DNA of 64,000 nt from NCBI GenBank assembly GCA_001784175.1, contig MFPR01000011.1:19091-83090 (forward strand), given 5' to 3'. The position numbers and the translations under genes were made by a program. This DNA comes from Candidatus Lindowbacteria bacterium RIFCSPLOWO2_12_FULL_62_27 (GTDB taxonomy: Bacteria; Lindowbacteria; 2-12-FULL-62-27). Under the pieces are notes generated by a model. It ran no database searches. It was not told the DNA's origin and was given only the letters and a program-made list of their open reading frames with translations. Below are positions 45,167-54,005 of the stretch, one piece after another (the first letter of the stretch is position 1; every line of letters begins with the position of its first letter).

Positions 45167-46954
45167 ATGGCTTCCAATCATTCGCTCGATGCGTGGGTTG
45201 AGGAATCCGCACGGCTGACCCGCCCGAAGGACATTCACTGGTGCGACGGCTCCGAGGCTGAGGTGGACCGGTTGATCGGCCTCATGCTCGATCAGGGGGA
45301 CCTCGTTCGGTTGAGCGAGACGCGGCATCCCAACTGTTACCTTCACCGCAGCCACCCCACCGACGTGTCCCGCACGGAGCATCTCACGTTCATCTGCGCG
45401 GCGCGGCCGGAAGACGTCGGGCCGACCAATAACTGGATGGACCCGCAAAAGGCCAGGACGGAGGTCGGCCGGTTGTTTGATGGCGCGATGCGCGGCCGGA
45501 CCATGTATGTCGTCCCCTATCTCATGGGTCCGGCGGGCTCGGCGCACAGCCGCGTGGGCGTGGAGATCACCGACAGCCCTTACGTGGTGGCGAACATGCG
45601 GATCATGACGCGGATGGGCCGGGTGGCGCTGGACCATTTGAAGAATGCCGGCGAGTTCTCTCCGGGGCTGCACTCGCTCGGAGACCTTTCACCCGACCGC
45701 CGGTTCATCGTGCATTTCCCGGAGGAGCGCCTGATCTGGAGCATCGGATCCGGATACGGGGGAAACGCGCTGCTCGGCAAAAAATGTTTTGCGCTCCGGA
45801 TCGCCAGTTGGATCGCGCGGCAACAGGGGTGGCTCGCGGAGCACATGCTGATCCTCGGCCTCGAGGACCCGGAGGGCCGCGTGACGTACATGGCGGCCGC
45901 CTTTCCGAGCGCCTGCGGCAAGACCAACCTGGCGATGCTGGCGTCCCCGCTGGCGCATCTCGGGTACAAAGTCTGGACGGTCGGAGACGACATCGCCTGG
46001 ATGCGGGTGGGCCCGGACGGCCGGCTGTGGGCGATCAATCCGGAAGCCGGATTCTTTGGCGTCGCGCCCGGAACGAATTCCCAGAGCAACCCGAACGCGA
46101 TCGCGGCGCTGAATAAAAATTCCATCTTCACCAACGTCGGCCTCACCCCGGATTTGCGGCCCTGGTGGGAGGGCATCAGCGAGCCGTTGCCGGCCGGAAC
46201 GATCGACTGGCGGGGCAGGTCCGCCGACCCGAACGGCGCCGATCCCGTGGCGCATCCCAACGCCCGGTACACCGCGCCGGCCCGGCAATGTCCCAGCATT
46301 TCGCCGGAGTGGGAATCCCCCGAAGGCGTTCCGATCTCGGCGATTCTCTTCGGCGGCCGGCGCCGGCGCGTGGCGCCGCTCGTGTACCAGTCCTTCGACT
46401 GGCCGCACGGCGTCTTCGTGGGCGCGTCGATGGCCTCCGAGACCACGGCCGCCGCCACCGGACAGGTCGGCGTCACGCGCCGGGACCCGATGGCGATGCT
46501 GCCGTTTTGCGGATACAACATGGGCGACTATTTCGGCCACTGGCTGTCGGTGGGCGCGCGCATGGCCCGGCCGCCGCTGATCTTTCACGTCAACTGGTTT
46601 CGCCAGAGCGCCGCCGGAATATTTTTGTGGCCCGGATTCGGCGAAAACGTCCGCGTCCTCCGCTGGATTCTCGACCGCGTCCGCGGCGGCGGCGAGGCGC
46701 GGGAAACAGAGATCGGATATGTCCCGACCCCCGCCGCGCTCGACCTCGACGGACTCGGGATCCCTCCCGAAACGGTCCGGGCGGCGCTGGAAGTTGACCG
46801 GGAAAGCTGGGTCGCGGAGATTTCAGAACAGCGCGAATTTTTTCAAAAATTCGGCGACCGGACGCCCGCGCGGATATGGGAGGAACACCGGCGACTCGCG
46901 GCGCGTCTCAAGTGCGCGGTGGACGCGCCTCCTGCGGCCTCCCGTGCGGATTGA
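45167..46954 (+). CDS. pckG: Phosphoenolpyruvate carboxykinase (GTP)
   Basis: Decarboxylates and phosphorylates oxaloacetate to PEP with GTP. The 595-residue length fits the GTP family, not the ~530-residue ATP family. Visible signatures are MYVVPYLMGPAGSAHSRVGVEITDSPYV, the P-loop AAFPSACGKTNLAM with the mobile-lid Cys, TVGDDIAWMRVG (metal site) and PFCGYNMGDYFGHWL with the guanine-site aromatics. With pyruvate carboxylase and FBPase it completes the gluconeogenic bypass reactions. The ATG follows the preceding stop by two bases. Confidence 0.96.
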   Translation: MASNHSLDAWVEESARLTRPKDIHWCDGSEAEVDRLIGLMLDQGDLVRLSETRHPNCYLHRSHPTDVSRTEHLTFICAARPEDVGPTNNWMDPQKARTEVGRLFDGAMRGRTMYVVPYLMGPAGSAHSRVGVEITDSPYVVANMRIMTRMGRVALDHLKNAGEFSPGLHSLGDLSPDRRFIVHFPEERLIWSIGSGYGGNALLGKKCFALRIASWIARQQGWLAEHMLILGLEDPEGRVTYMAAAFPSACGKTNLAMLASPLAHLGYKVWTVGDDIAWMRVGPDGRLWAINPEAGFFGVAPGTNSQSNPNAIAALNKNSIFTNVGLTPDLRPWWEGISEPLPAGTIDWRGRSADPNGADPVAHPNARYTAPARQCPSISPEWESPEGVPISAILFGGRRRRVAPLVYQSFDWPHGVFVGASMASETTAAATGQVGVTRRDPMAMLPFCGYNMGDYFGHWLSVGARMARPPLIFHVNWFRQSAAGIFLWPGFGENVRVLRWILDRVRGGGEARETEIGYVPTPAALDLDGLGIPPETVRAALEVDRESWVAEISEQREFFQKFGDRTPARIWEEHRRLAARLKCAVDAPPAASRAD

Positions 46955-47489
46955 AATCGCGCCGGAAGAATCCTATCACCTGATCAATCACGGCCCCTGC
47001 AATCTTCTCACGACCGGCGATGGCGCGCGTCGCAACGTCGCGCCCATCAACTGGACCATGCCCTTGAACAACGACCCGCCCCTCATGCTCACCGTCGTCG
47101 AAGAGGGCATCTTCACCGACACCCTCCTCAGGGCCAACGGCGAATTCGTGATCAACGTCGTCGGCGAACCGCTGGCCGCCAAGGTCCTCGTCTGCGGCCG
47201 GAGTCACGGAAGCGAAACCGACAAATTCGAAACGGTGGGCCTGACGCCGGCGGCGTCGAAAAAGGTCAAGCCGCCGTACCTTAAGGAATCCCTCGCGCAC
47301 ATCGAGTGCCAACCGGTCAATCGCCATCCCTACGACGGCGTCACGATCTACGTCGGCCGGGTCGTCCACGCCGAAGTCGAGGAGGCCTTCTGGACCGGCA
47401 AGACCCTCGACGCCGAAAAAGCCAAAACAATCCACCATCTCTCCGGCGGAACCTTCGCCGTCTCCGACCGCGTCATCCGCGTGCGGTAA
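46944..47489 (+). CDS. Flavin reductase family protein
   Basis: A 181-residue FMN-binding split-barrel protein: LINHGPCNLLTTGDGARRNVAPINWTMPLNNDPPLMLTVV, FTDTLLRANGEFVINVVGEPLAAKV, SLAHIECQPVNRHPYDGVTIYVGRVVHAEV. It likely reduces or carries flavin, or acts as a reductase component. The GTG start lies 11 bases inside the pckG 3' end. No partner monooxygenase is adjacent, so the electron acceptor is unknown. Confidence 0.85.
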   Translation: MRIEIAPEESYHLINHGPCNLLTTGDGARRNVAPINWTMPLNNDPPLMLTVVEEGIFTDTLLRANGEFVINVVGEPLAAKVLVCGRSHGSETDKFETVGLTPAASKKVKPPYLKESLAHIECQPVNRHPYDGVTIYVGRVVHAEVEEAFWTGKTLDAEKAKTIHHLSGGTFAVSDRVIRVR

Positions 47490-47492
47490 ATC

Positions 47493-47879
47493 ATGGACCG
47501 TTGCTTTTTCATGATGGGAAGCGTCTTCGCGTTCCTGGGCGTTACGGCGGGTGCGTTTGGCGCGCACGGTCTCAAACGGTACTTTGAAGCGCATCCGGAC
47601 ATGCAGGCGGTTTTCAAGACGGGCGTTGAATATCAGATGTGGCACGCGCTCGCCCTCCTCGCGGCGGCCTGGGCGGCGGCGCGCTGGCCGGGATCGTGGG
47701 TGAACGCGTCTGGCTGGTGTTTCGCGGCCGGGATCGTCCTGTTCTCAGGCAGCCTCTACGCCCTGAGCCTGACCCGCATTCGCATCTTCGGCGCCATCAC
47801 GCCGGTCGGAGGCCTGGCGTTCCTCGCCGGCTGGCTGTGCCTCGCGCTCGCCGCATGGCGGAATGTTCTGCCGCGCTGA
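47493..47879 (+). CDS. DUF423 (YgdD-like) membrane protein
   Basis: A 128-residue protein with four hydrophobic helices. It has the DUF423 N-terminal signature FAFLGVTAGAFGAHGLK and the central GVEYQMWHALALL, then GIVLFSGSLYALSLT and TPVGGLAFLAGW. Function is not known for the family. It starts three bases after the flavin reductase stop and appears to be the last gene of the nadA-to-DUF423 unit. Confidence 0.9.
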   Translation: MDRCFFMMGSVFAFLGVTAGAFGAHGLKRYFEAHPDMQAVFKTGVEYQMWHALALLAAAWAAARWPGSWVNASGWCFAAGIVLFSGSLYALSLTRIRIFGAITPVGGLAFLAGWLCLALAAWRNVLPR

Positions 47880-47947
47880 AGAAACCTGTTGATTTTTCCG
47901 CAGACTATGACACCATACCGCATTCTTCATCCCAAAGGAGGGTGGTC

Positions 47948-48223
47948 ATGAACAAAGCACTGAAAGTGGGCGTCGCGGTCGCGATGGCCCTGGCGCTTGC
48001 CGGATGCGGCAAGGCGCTGAAAGAGGAGAATGCCCGGCTCACCGAGCAGGTGACACAGCTTACGGAACTCAACAACTCGTTGACGACCGAAAAGGGATCG
48101 CTCGAAGCGCAGCTCGCAGAGATGACGGCCAAGGTCGCGGGGCTTGAGGCGGAAAACCAGAACCTCAACGAGCAGATCGCGGCCAAAATCAAGGCACGGC
48201 CGGCGCCCAAGAAAAAGGGCTGA
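47948..48223 (+). CDS. Small coiled-coil lipoprotein
   Basis: A 91-residue lipoprotein with signal peptide MNKALKVGVAVAMALALAGC (lipobox LAGC, Cys20) and a mature part that is almost wholly coiled coil with Leu heptads (ENARLTEQVTQLTELNNSL ... LEAENQNLNEQI), ending in a Lys/Pro-rich tail. The architecture is like Braun's lipoprotein or other small envelope-tethering lipoproteins; the C-terminal PKKKG could contact peptidoglycan, but that is inference. A very strong AAAGGAGG ribosome-binding site precedes the ATG, suggesting high expression. Confidence 0.85.
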   Translation: MNKALKVGVAVAMALALAGCGKALKEENARLTEQVTQLTELNNSLTTEKGSLEAQLAEMTAKVAGLEAENQNLNEQIAAKIKARPAPKKKG

Positions 48224-48231
48224 TCGGCCCG

Positions 48232-48250
48232 CCGGCCTCGTTCAGGCCGG
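48232..48250. terminator. Hairpin between convergent genes
   Basis: CCGGCCT and AGGCCGG form a perfect 7-bp stem with a five-base loop between the lipoprotein gene and glpD, overlapping the glpD stop. There is no T-run on either side, so termination by this hairpin is only a possibility. Confidence 0.4.
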
Positions 48251-49720
48251 ATGGTGCCGGGACCATTCGATCCGGGCCTGATGCGTTTCGCGGATCGTTT
48301 TCTCGGGATCCCAGCCTAAGCGTTTAGCAAATATTCCGGCCATGTTCGCCAGGATGCCCTCATCCGGCCGGCAGATGAGACCGAGGTTGGTGCGCCGCCG
48401 AAGGAAATCCATCGGCCGGCGGGCCATCTCGTGATCCAGCGCCCGGGACACATCCTCCCAGCAAACGCCGCTGCCCGAAACGATTTCTCCGGTTTGAGTG
48501 CGGCGGTCTTCTTGCCGCGCCACTCCCGGCAGCGGTCGTTCGGTCTGCCCCGGCGGGATCGGCCGGCGCAGCCGCCGGAAGACCTGCCGGACCACGCGGT
48601 CGGCCATGGCGCGATACGTGGTGTATTTCCCGCCGATGACCGATATCAGTCCCGACCGGCTTTCCAGGATTCTGTATTCTCTCGACACGCTGGATGGGCC
48701 GCCATCGTTGCGGAGAAGCGTCCGGATGCCCGCGAACGCGCCGGTCACGTCAGACGTTGAGAGAGAAACGCCGGAGAGAACTTCGGAAACTTCAGACAAC
48801 AGATAGGAGACATCCTCCGGTTCGATTCGCGGCTCCGCCGGGTCTTCCCCGCTGTCCGTGTCGGTCGTTCCGATCAGCGAGTGGCGTGACCCGAACGGCA
48901 AGAGAAACAACACACGGCCGTCGGACCGCGCCGTCCACGTGAGCCCGTGGGACCGCAGAAGCGCGCCGGTGATCAAATGGATCCCGCGCGTGCGCCGGAC
49001 CGTGGGCGGGCCGCCGGGATCGTCGAGGGCGCGGATGGCGTCGGCCCAGGGCCCCGTGGCGTTGACCGTGACGGATGCGCGGACGAAAAATTCCTGCGCC
49101 GTTTCAAGATCTTCGCAGCGCGCGCCGGTCACACAGCCCTTCGATTTTTCGAGACCCGCCACCCGGACGTAATTGGCGGCGGCCACGCCGGCTTGGACCG
49201 CGGCGATCACGTTTTCGAGACACAGCCGCGCGTCGTTCATCCGGCAGTCGTAATACAGGCCCGCGCCTTCGAGCCGGTCCTGATTCACCGCCGGCTCCAG
49301 CGCCCGAAGGCTCTCCGGCCACAGCATCCGGTGCCTTTGAATCACCCGCGGGCCGGCCAGAAAATCGTAGAGGACGAGGCCCAGCCGGATTTTCCAAAGC
49401 GGCCGGCCGAATCCGCGCCAGCAGGGGAACAGAACCGGCAGCGGCTCGACGAGATGCGGCGCGATCCGCAGGAGGATGTCCCGCTCCCGGCACGCCTCCG
49501 CGACCAGCCGGAATTCCGCGTGCTCTAGGTATCGCAGCCCTCCGTGCACGAGCTTCGACGACCTTGAACTCGTCCCGCTCCCGAAATCGCCCTGGTCGAC
49601 CAGCGCGACTCTCAGCCCCCGCAGAGCGGCGTCCCGGGCGACGCCGGCGCCGAGGATGCCGCCGCCGATGACCAGAAGGTCGAACGATTCGGAACGGAGC
49701 CGGCCGGTGTCTCGATTCAA
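48242..49720 (-). CDS. glpD: Glycerol-3-phosphate dehydrogenase, FAD-dependent
   Basis: Oxidises glycerol 3-phosphate to DHAP at the membrane, passing electrons to quinone. The 492-residue flavoprotein begins with the FAD Rossmann motif VIGGGILGAGVARDAALRG, followed by GTSSRSSKLVHGGLRYLE, a typical GlpD signature, ATGPWADAIRAL and IGTTDTDSGEDP. The start is a TTG at 49720; no ATG or GTG exists between it and the FAD motif. It is seven bases downstream of the adenylate cyclase stop, so the two are probably co-transcribed. Confidence 0.94.
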   Translation of the reverse strand: MNRDTGRLRSESFDLLVIGGGILGAGVARDAALRGLRVALVDQGDFGSGTSSRSSKLVHGGLRYLEHAEFRLVAEACRERDILLRIAPHLVEPLPVLFPCWRGFGRPLWKIRLGLVLYDFLAGPRVIQRHRMLWPESLRALEPAVNQDRLEGAGLYYDCRMNDARLCLENVIAAVQAGVAAANYVRVAGLEKSKGCVTGARCEDLETAQEFFVRASVTVNATGPWADAIRALDDPGGPPTVRRTRGIHLITGALLRSHGLTWTARSDGRVLFLLPFGSRHSLIGTTDTDSGEDPAEPRIEPEDVSYLLSEVSEVLSGVSLSTSDVTGAFAGIRTLLRNDGGPSSVSREYRILESRSGLISVIGGKYTTYRAMADRVVRQVFRRLRRPIPPGQTERPLPGVARQEDRRTQTGEIVSGSGVCWEDVSRALDHEMARRPMDFLRRRTNLGLICRPDEGILANMAGIFAKRLGWDPEKTIRETHQARIEWSRHHPA

Positions 49721-49727
49721 CTAAGCG

Positions 49728-52460
49728 TCAGAATGGAATCAGCGCGGCGGTCAGATCGTGTTCGAGGGTCAGTTTGAGTTTCAGCAGGTCGGCCGGAGGA
49801 ACCGCGAGAGATTTGTCCAGAACGATTTGGCTCACACCGAGGCCGGTCGCGCCGGCCTGCCGGACCGCCGCCGCCATGCGCGCGCGCTCGGCCGGAACCG
49901 ACAGATCGAGGGCGCCCGACGCCGTCTCGAATCTGAAATCCGCCGCGCCCAGCGCGGCCGGGTTCGGATTCGGCGTTTTCTGGATGGCTGTCCACCGGAA
50001 CGCGTTCGATGCGCCGGCCGCATCGGTCACCACCGCCGGACTGGCAACGATTTTGTCGCCGTCGGGGAAAACGTCGTACACATTGAGCCGCCGGTCCGGA
50101 GCCACCTGGGCGACAAACGCGCGGATGTCGCGCAGAGCGGAATTCCGGTGCGCCTTCGGGATCGAACAGGCCGACACGCGATTCAGATCGTCGGCGAACA
50201 GGATGAGACAGCGCGTTTCGTCCGGCCGCGCCGCGAAAATGTCGAACTCGCCGGCTCGGAATTTCCCGGCGGCCGCGCTGAAAAAACCCGTCACGCCGTT
50301 CCTCGCGCCGAACCGGTACTCCCGCGGCAGGTCGCTGGTCACCTGCCGCGCGATCCCGTCCAGGAGGCCGGCAAGGTCCGGATGCTCGACATGCCGCACC
50401 TCATGTCCGGCGGCCATGAATGCGTCCAGCCGGCCCCCGCGCTCGTCCAGATACACGCTCACCGCCTTCTCCGGCCGGTGCGTCCGAAACGCCGACACGA
50501 GGTCGGTGAGGTATCCCTTGAACGACAACATCTCCTTCAGCCGGCCCGTCACCGAATGGAAGAACAGGAACTGAACGGGATTCGGCCGGCCCTCCCGGAT
50601 GTAGCCGGACACCATCTCGCACAAGAGCGCGCGCATGTCGGTCTCGCTCGAAAAATGGTCCGCGAACAGCTCCGACCAGCTGTTCGCGTAAAACACGGCG
50701 ATCCGGTCCGCCTCGTCCGCCGGGTCGAGCAGGCACGTCACGAACACGCGCCGGATGAACGGGTCCTCGAGGTAATGGCGGGGCTTCGATTTGGCCTGCG
50801 ACAGGAGCTGTTCCGCCATCGCCGTGACGAGCTTGGAGACTTCGGCGAAAGAAATGTTCGCGTCGCCGGAATAGACGCTGAGTTTCGTCTGAAACGCTCC
50901 GAAGATCTTGCTGTTCGCGACCCAGAAGCACAGGTCGGACAGATGCGGCTGCGTGTTGATCACGTTGTCGAACTGCGGCTGAAACTGGTCCCTCCGCATC
51001 TCGCCGCGGTACAGCCGCCAGTCGCCCTGCCGGGCGATGGCGAGCTCGGGCTCGGAGACGCTGTCGTCGAAGGAAAAACAAAAATGCTTTATCTTTTTCG
51101 GTTTCGGCATGTAATAGGCCATCAGCTTCCGGGAAATGATCGTCAGGTCCGTCTGGCTGATCATGCTGTTGCCGCCGATCAGGTCCTTGGACTTGGTCAA
51201 CTCGGAAAACGTCCGGATCATGTAGACGCGCAGGTCGTGGTCGAACTTCATGACCTCCTCCATCGTCCACCGGTGGAAGGAGTCCAGCCGCCGGGTCCGC
51301 GTCGGGTCCCAGCTCCATGACTTGACGTACCGGTTCATCACCGTCTGCTTGTGGCTCCCGGCGTGCGCGTTCTTGTTCTGGCCCGACAGGTTCGGCTGGA
51401 CCTTCAGGTAGAAGCAGGACCGCAGGAGGTCCGCCTCCTGCGCTTTGTCGCGGGTCGTGAAAAAGGAATCGATGGAATTGAACATCAGAAGATACGCGTC
51501 GATCGCGTCGGTTTCCAGATTCTCGTTCCGAATGACGTTTTCCTTCAGCGTGTTCGACAGGAGCGTCACGCGGTCCTCGGTGTCGCCGAACAGGTATTTG
51601 TTGATCAGGCACATCTTGATGAAGGACTTGAACGGGTAGTGCAGCGACTTGACGAGTTGCCAGAGCGCGGCGCCGAAAAATTCGGTCTTCTCGATTTTGC
51701 TCACGTTGCCGATGTCGATGAAGTCCCTGGAAAAGGCCTCGTCGTCCTCGTGAAACTTCTCGTGGAACCGGTGATAATCCTCGTCCGATACGGCCGGGTC
51801 CACCATCCACCAGTACGGGACCTTCCCCGCGATCAGGATGGCGGTCCGGTAATACTCGTCCTTCAGCATGAGCGCCTGGGCCGAGCCGCAGGACTCGTCG
51901 TCCACGGCGCCGAACACATTGTTCTTGACGGATTTTATGTCGGTGGGAAAAAAGTGGACCTCCAGGCGCATCGTCGCCAGCCACTCCTCGATCCCGCGGA
52001 GCTTGTCGCAAAACCGCTTGAAGCCTTCGTCGTCCGCCTCGTCCCGGTGGATCCCGACCCACATGTCGAAATCGGACTGCCGGGTCTGCGCGACCGAGCC
52101 GACGCTGCCCATGACGCTCAAAAACTCGACGAACCCACCGCTCCGGTCATCCTTGTCGGAGACTTTGACGGTCTTGGAAAAATACCGCTGGATGTGCGTC
52201 ACCGTGTCCTCGTCCGGCACATAGTACTTGATCCCGTGCGGCGTCTCCGGATGGTCGACGAATCCGGGCAGGCCCCGAAAGTTCGTGTGGACCAGGAACG
52301 GGACGATCTTGAAGATCAGGGTGTAGTTTTCAGGAAAGACGTGGTGGACATTCTGAAACCGGATCCGGTTGAAGCGGTCGAAGATTGCCCGGTTCCGGAC
52401 CAAGTCCGGCACGACGACAGATAGCCCATCCCCCCCTGTCGACGCGGCATTCGACATCAT
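49728..52460 (-). CDS. cyaA: Class I adenylate cyclase
   Basis: Makes cAMP from ATP. The 910-residue protein has an N-terminal nucleotidyltransferase-like catalytic domain with FLSVMGSVGSVAQTRQSDFDMWVGIH, the counterpart of the enterobacterial GSIGSVAQ ... D-x-D-x-W motif with both metal-binding aspartates, then KTEFFGAALWQLVKSLHYPFKSFIKM and a long C-terminal regulatory half. Its length is close to the ~850 residues of E. coli CyaA. This class is best known from Gammaproteobacteria and occurs patchily elsewhere. It lies between glpK (10 bases upstream) and glpD (seven bases downstream). The -10 box overlaps the glpK stop codon. Confidence 0.9.
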   Translation of the reverse strand: MMSNAASTGGDGLSVVVPDLVRNRAIFDRFNRIRFQNVHHVFPENYTLIFKIVPFLVHTNFRGLPGFVDHPETPHGIKYYVPDEDTVTHIQRYFSKTVKVSDKDDRSGGFVEFLSVMGSVGSVAQTRQSDFDMWVGIHRDEADDEGFKRFCDKLRGIEEWLATMRLEVHFFPTDIKSVKNNVFGAVDDESCGSAQALMLKDEYYRTAILIAGKVPYWWMVDPAVSDEDYHRFHEKFHEDDEAFSRDFIDIGNVSKIEKTEFFGAALWQLVKSLHYPFKSFIKMCLINKYLFGDTEDRVTLLSNTLKENVIRNENLETDAIDAYLLMFNSIDSFFTTRDKAQEADLLRSCFYLKVQPNLSGQNKNAHAGSHKQTVMNRYVKSWSWDPTRTRRLDSFHRWTMEEVMKFDHDLRVYMIRTFSELTKSKDLIGGNSMISQTDLTIISRKLMAYYMPKPKKIKHFCFSFDDSVSEPELAIARQGDWRLYRGEMRRDQFQPQFDNVINTQPHLSDLCFWVANSKIFGAFQTKLSVYSGDANISFAEVSKLVTAMAEQLLSQAKSKPRHYLEDPFIRRVFVTCLLDPADEADRIAVFYANSWSELFADHFSSETDMRALLCEMVSGYIREGRPNPVQFLFFHSVTGRLKEMLSFKGYLTDLVSAFRTHRPEKAVSVYLDERGGRLDAFMAAGHEVRHVEHPDLAGLLDGIARQVTSDLPREYRFGARNGVTGFFSAAAGKFRAGEFDIFAARPDETRCLILFADDLNRVSACSIPKAHRNSALRDIRAFVAQVAPDRRLNVYDVFPDGDKIVASPAVVTDAAGASNAFRWTAIQKTPNPNPAALGAADFRFETASGALDLSVPAERARMAAAVRQAGATGLGVSQIVLDKSLAVPPADLLKLKLTLEHDLTAALIPF

Positions 52461-52468
52461 AAGCGAGT

Positions 52469-52477
52469 ATTATACCA
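52469..52477 (-). promoter_or_regulatory. Internal promoter of adenylate cyclase gene
   Basis: Minus strand TATAAT preceded by TGG (extended -10) and followed by eight bases to the ATG. Its TAA is the glpK stop codon. No good -35 is visible. The transcript would be leaderless and would allow cAMP synthesis independent of glpK induction. Confidence 0.45.
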
Positions 52478-53975
52478 CACGCCGAACGCAGATGCGCCAT
52501 TTTTTTTGCAGAGCCGCCGCCCGCGCCCTCGAGAGCCTCGGCCGGAAAACGGTCGTGCCGGAAAGGCCGGCCGGGTCAGCGCTTCCGGCGCTCCACATCG
52601 ACGCGCCGATCCCGGCGAGCCGCGCGGCGCCCCACGATGTCAGTTCCGCCATGCGGGGCCGGACCACGGGAAGCCCCAAAAGGTCCGCTTGGAATTGCAT
52701 GAGAAAATTGTTCCGCGTGGCGCCGCCGTCCACACGCAGTTCCCGGATGCGGATCGACGGTTTTCGCGTCGAACAGATCGACCGCATGAGGTCAAACACG
52801 TCGCACGTTTGATACGCAATCGATTCCAGCGTGGCGCGGATCAGGTGCGCGCGCGTCGCGCCGCGCGTCAGGCCGAAAATCGCGCCGCGCGCGTCCGGCC
52901 GCCAGTGCGGCGCGCCGAGGCCCGTGAAGGCCGGCACCACCACTACGCCGGCGCTGTCCGGAACGCTCCGCGCCCACCGCTCGCTCTCGGCGGAACTTCG
53001 GATGATCTCGATCCCGTCCCGAAGCCACTGGACCGCGGCGCCCGCAATGAACACCGAGCCTTCGAGCGCGTAGGCCGGGCCGCCGGCGCTGTCACAGGCC
53101 AGCGTGGTCAACAGGCCCTCGCCCGACAAGACGAAGCGGTCCCCGGTATGCAGCATCAGAAAACAGCCGGTGCCGTACGTGTTCTTCATCCCGCCCGCGC
53201 GCGTCGCGCCCTGCCCGAACAGCGCCGCCTGCTGATCGCCGGCCATTCCCGTGATCGGAATCCCGCCGGGAAGGCCGGCCGCTCCGCGCGTGACGCCGAA
53301 TCGCCCGGCGGAGGGCCGCACAGCGGGAAGGTGGAGCGCGGCGGGAACGCCGAGGAGATCCAGAAGCTCCGGGTCCCACGCGCGCTTGCGGATGTTGAAC
53401 ATCAGGGTCCGCGACGCGTTCGTGAAGTCGGTGGCGTGCGTGCCGCCGGTAAGATGCCACAGGAGCCACGCGTCGATGGTTCCAAAACAAACGTCGCCTA
53501 TTTTGACGCGCGCCCGCAGTCCCGCCACGTGGTCCATCATCCATCGGACTTTCGTGCCCGAAAAATATGGATCCAGCACAAGACCGGTCCGCGCGCGCGC
53601 CGCGCGCTCCAGGCCGCGCCCGCGAAGGTCCGCGCAGATTTCGGCCGACCGCCGGCATTGCCACACGATCGCGCGCGACCCTGCCACCGGCCGGCCGGTG
53701 CGCCGGTCCCAGAGAACGAAGGTCTCGCGCTGATTGGTGATCCCGATCGCGCCGATGCGTTTCCAGAGCCCGCGGCGGTCCACGGCCTCCTCGACCACGC
53801 GAAACACACTGCGCAAAATCTCCATCGGATCGTGCTCGACCCAGCCGGGTCTTGGATAATACTGGGTGAACTCGCGGTAGGCGCTCGACACCACCCGGCC
53901 GTCTTCGGAAAAAACAAACGCCCGGCTGCCGGTCGTGCCCTGGTCGATGCTCAAAACGAGGGATCGTCCGCTCAT
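52470..53975 (-). CDS. glpK: Glycerol kinase
   Basis: Phosphorylates glycerol to glycerol 3-phosphate, the substrate of GlpD encoded two genes downstream. The 501-residue FGGY kinase has IDQGTTGSRAFVF, TNQRETFVLWDRRTGRPV, GTIDAWLLWHLTGG, ITGMAGDQQAALFGQ, NTYGTGCFLMLHTG and ELRVDGGATRNNFLMQFQADLL. The last residues are unusually basic (RPRLSRARAAALQKKWRICVRRVV). No glycerol facilitator gene is adjacent. Upstream, TTGAAC abuts a 52-bp palindrome and is followed 17 bases later by a poor -10, a layout expected of a regulated promoter. Confidence 0.95.
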   Translation of the reverse strand: MSGRSLVLSIDQGTTGSRAFVFSEDGRVVSSAYREFTQYYPRPGWVEHDPMEILRSVFRVVEEAVDRRGLWKRIGAIGITNQRETFVLWDRRTGRPVAGSRAIVWQCRRSAEICADLRGRGLERAARARTGLVLDPYFSGTKVRWMMDHVAGLRARVKIGDVCFGTIDAWLLWHLTGGTHATDFTNASRTLMFNIRKRAWDPELLDLLGVPAALHLPAVRPSAGRFGVTRGAAGLPGGIPITGMAGDQQAALFGQGATRAGGMKNTYGTGCFLMLHTGDRFVLSGEGLLTTLACDSAGGPAYALEGSVFIAGAAVQWLRDGIEIIRSSAESERWARSVPDSAGVVVVPAFTGLGAPHWRPDARGAIFGLTRGATRAHLIRATLESIAYQTCDVFDLMRSICSTRKPSIRIRELRVDGGATRNNFLMQFQADLLGLPVVRPRMAELTSWGAARLAGIGASMWSAGSADPAGLSGTTVFRPRLSRARAAALQKKWRICVRRVV

Positions 53976-54005
53976 ATGGATTCGCCGCCGCTCCGGGTGA
54001 TGTTC

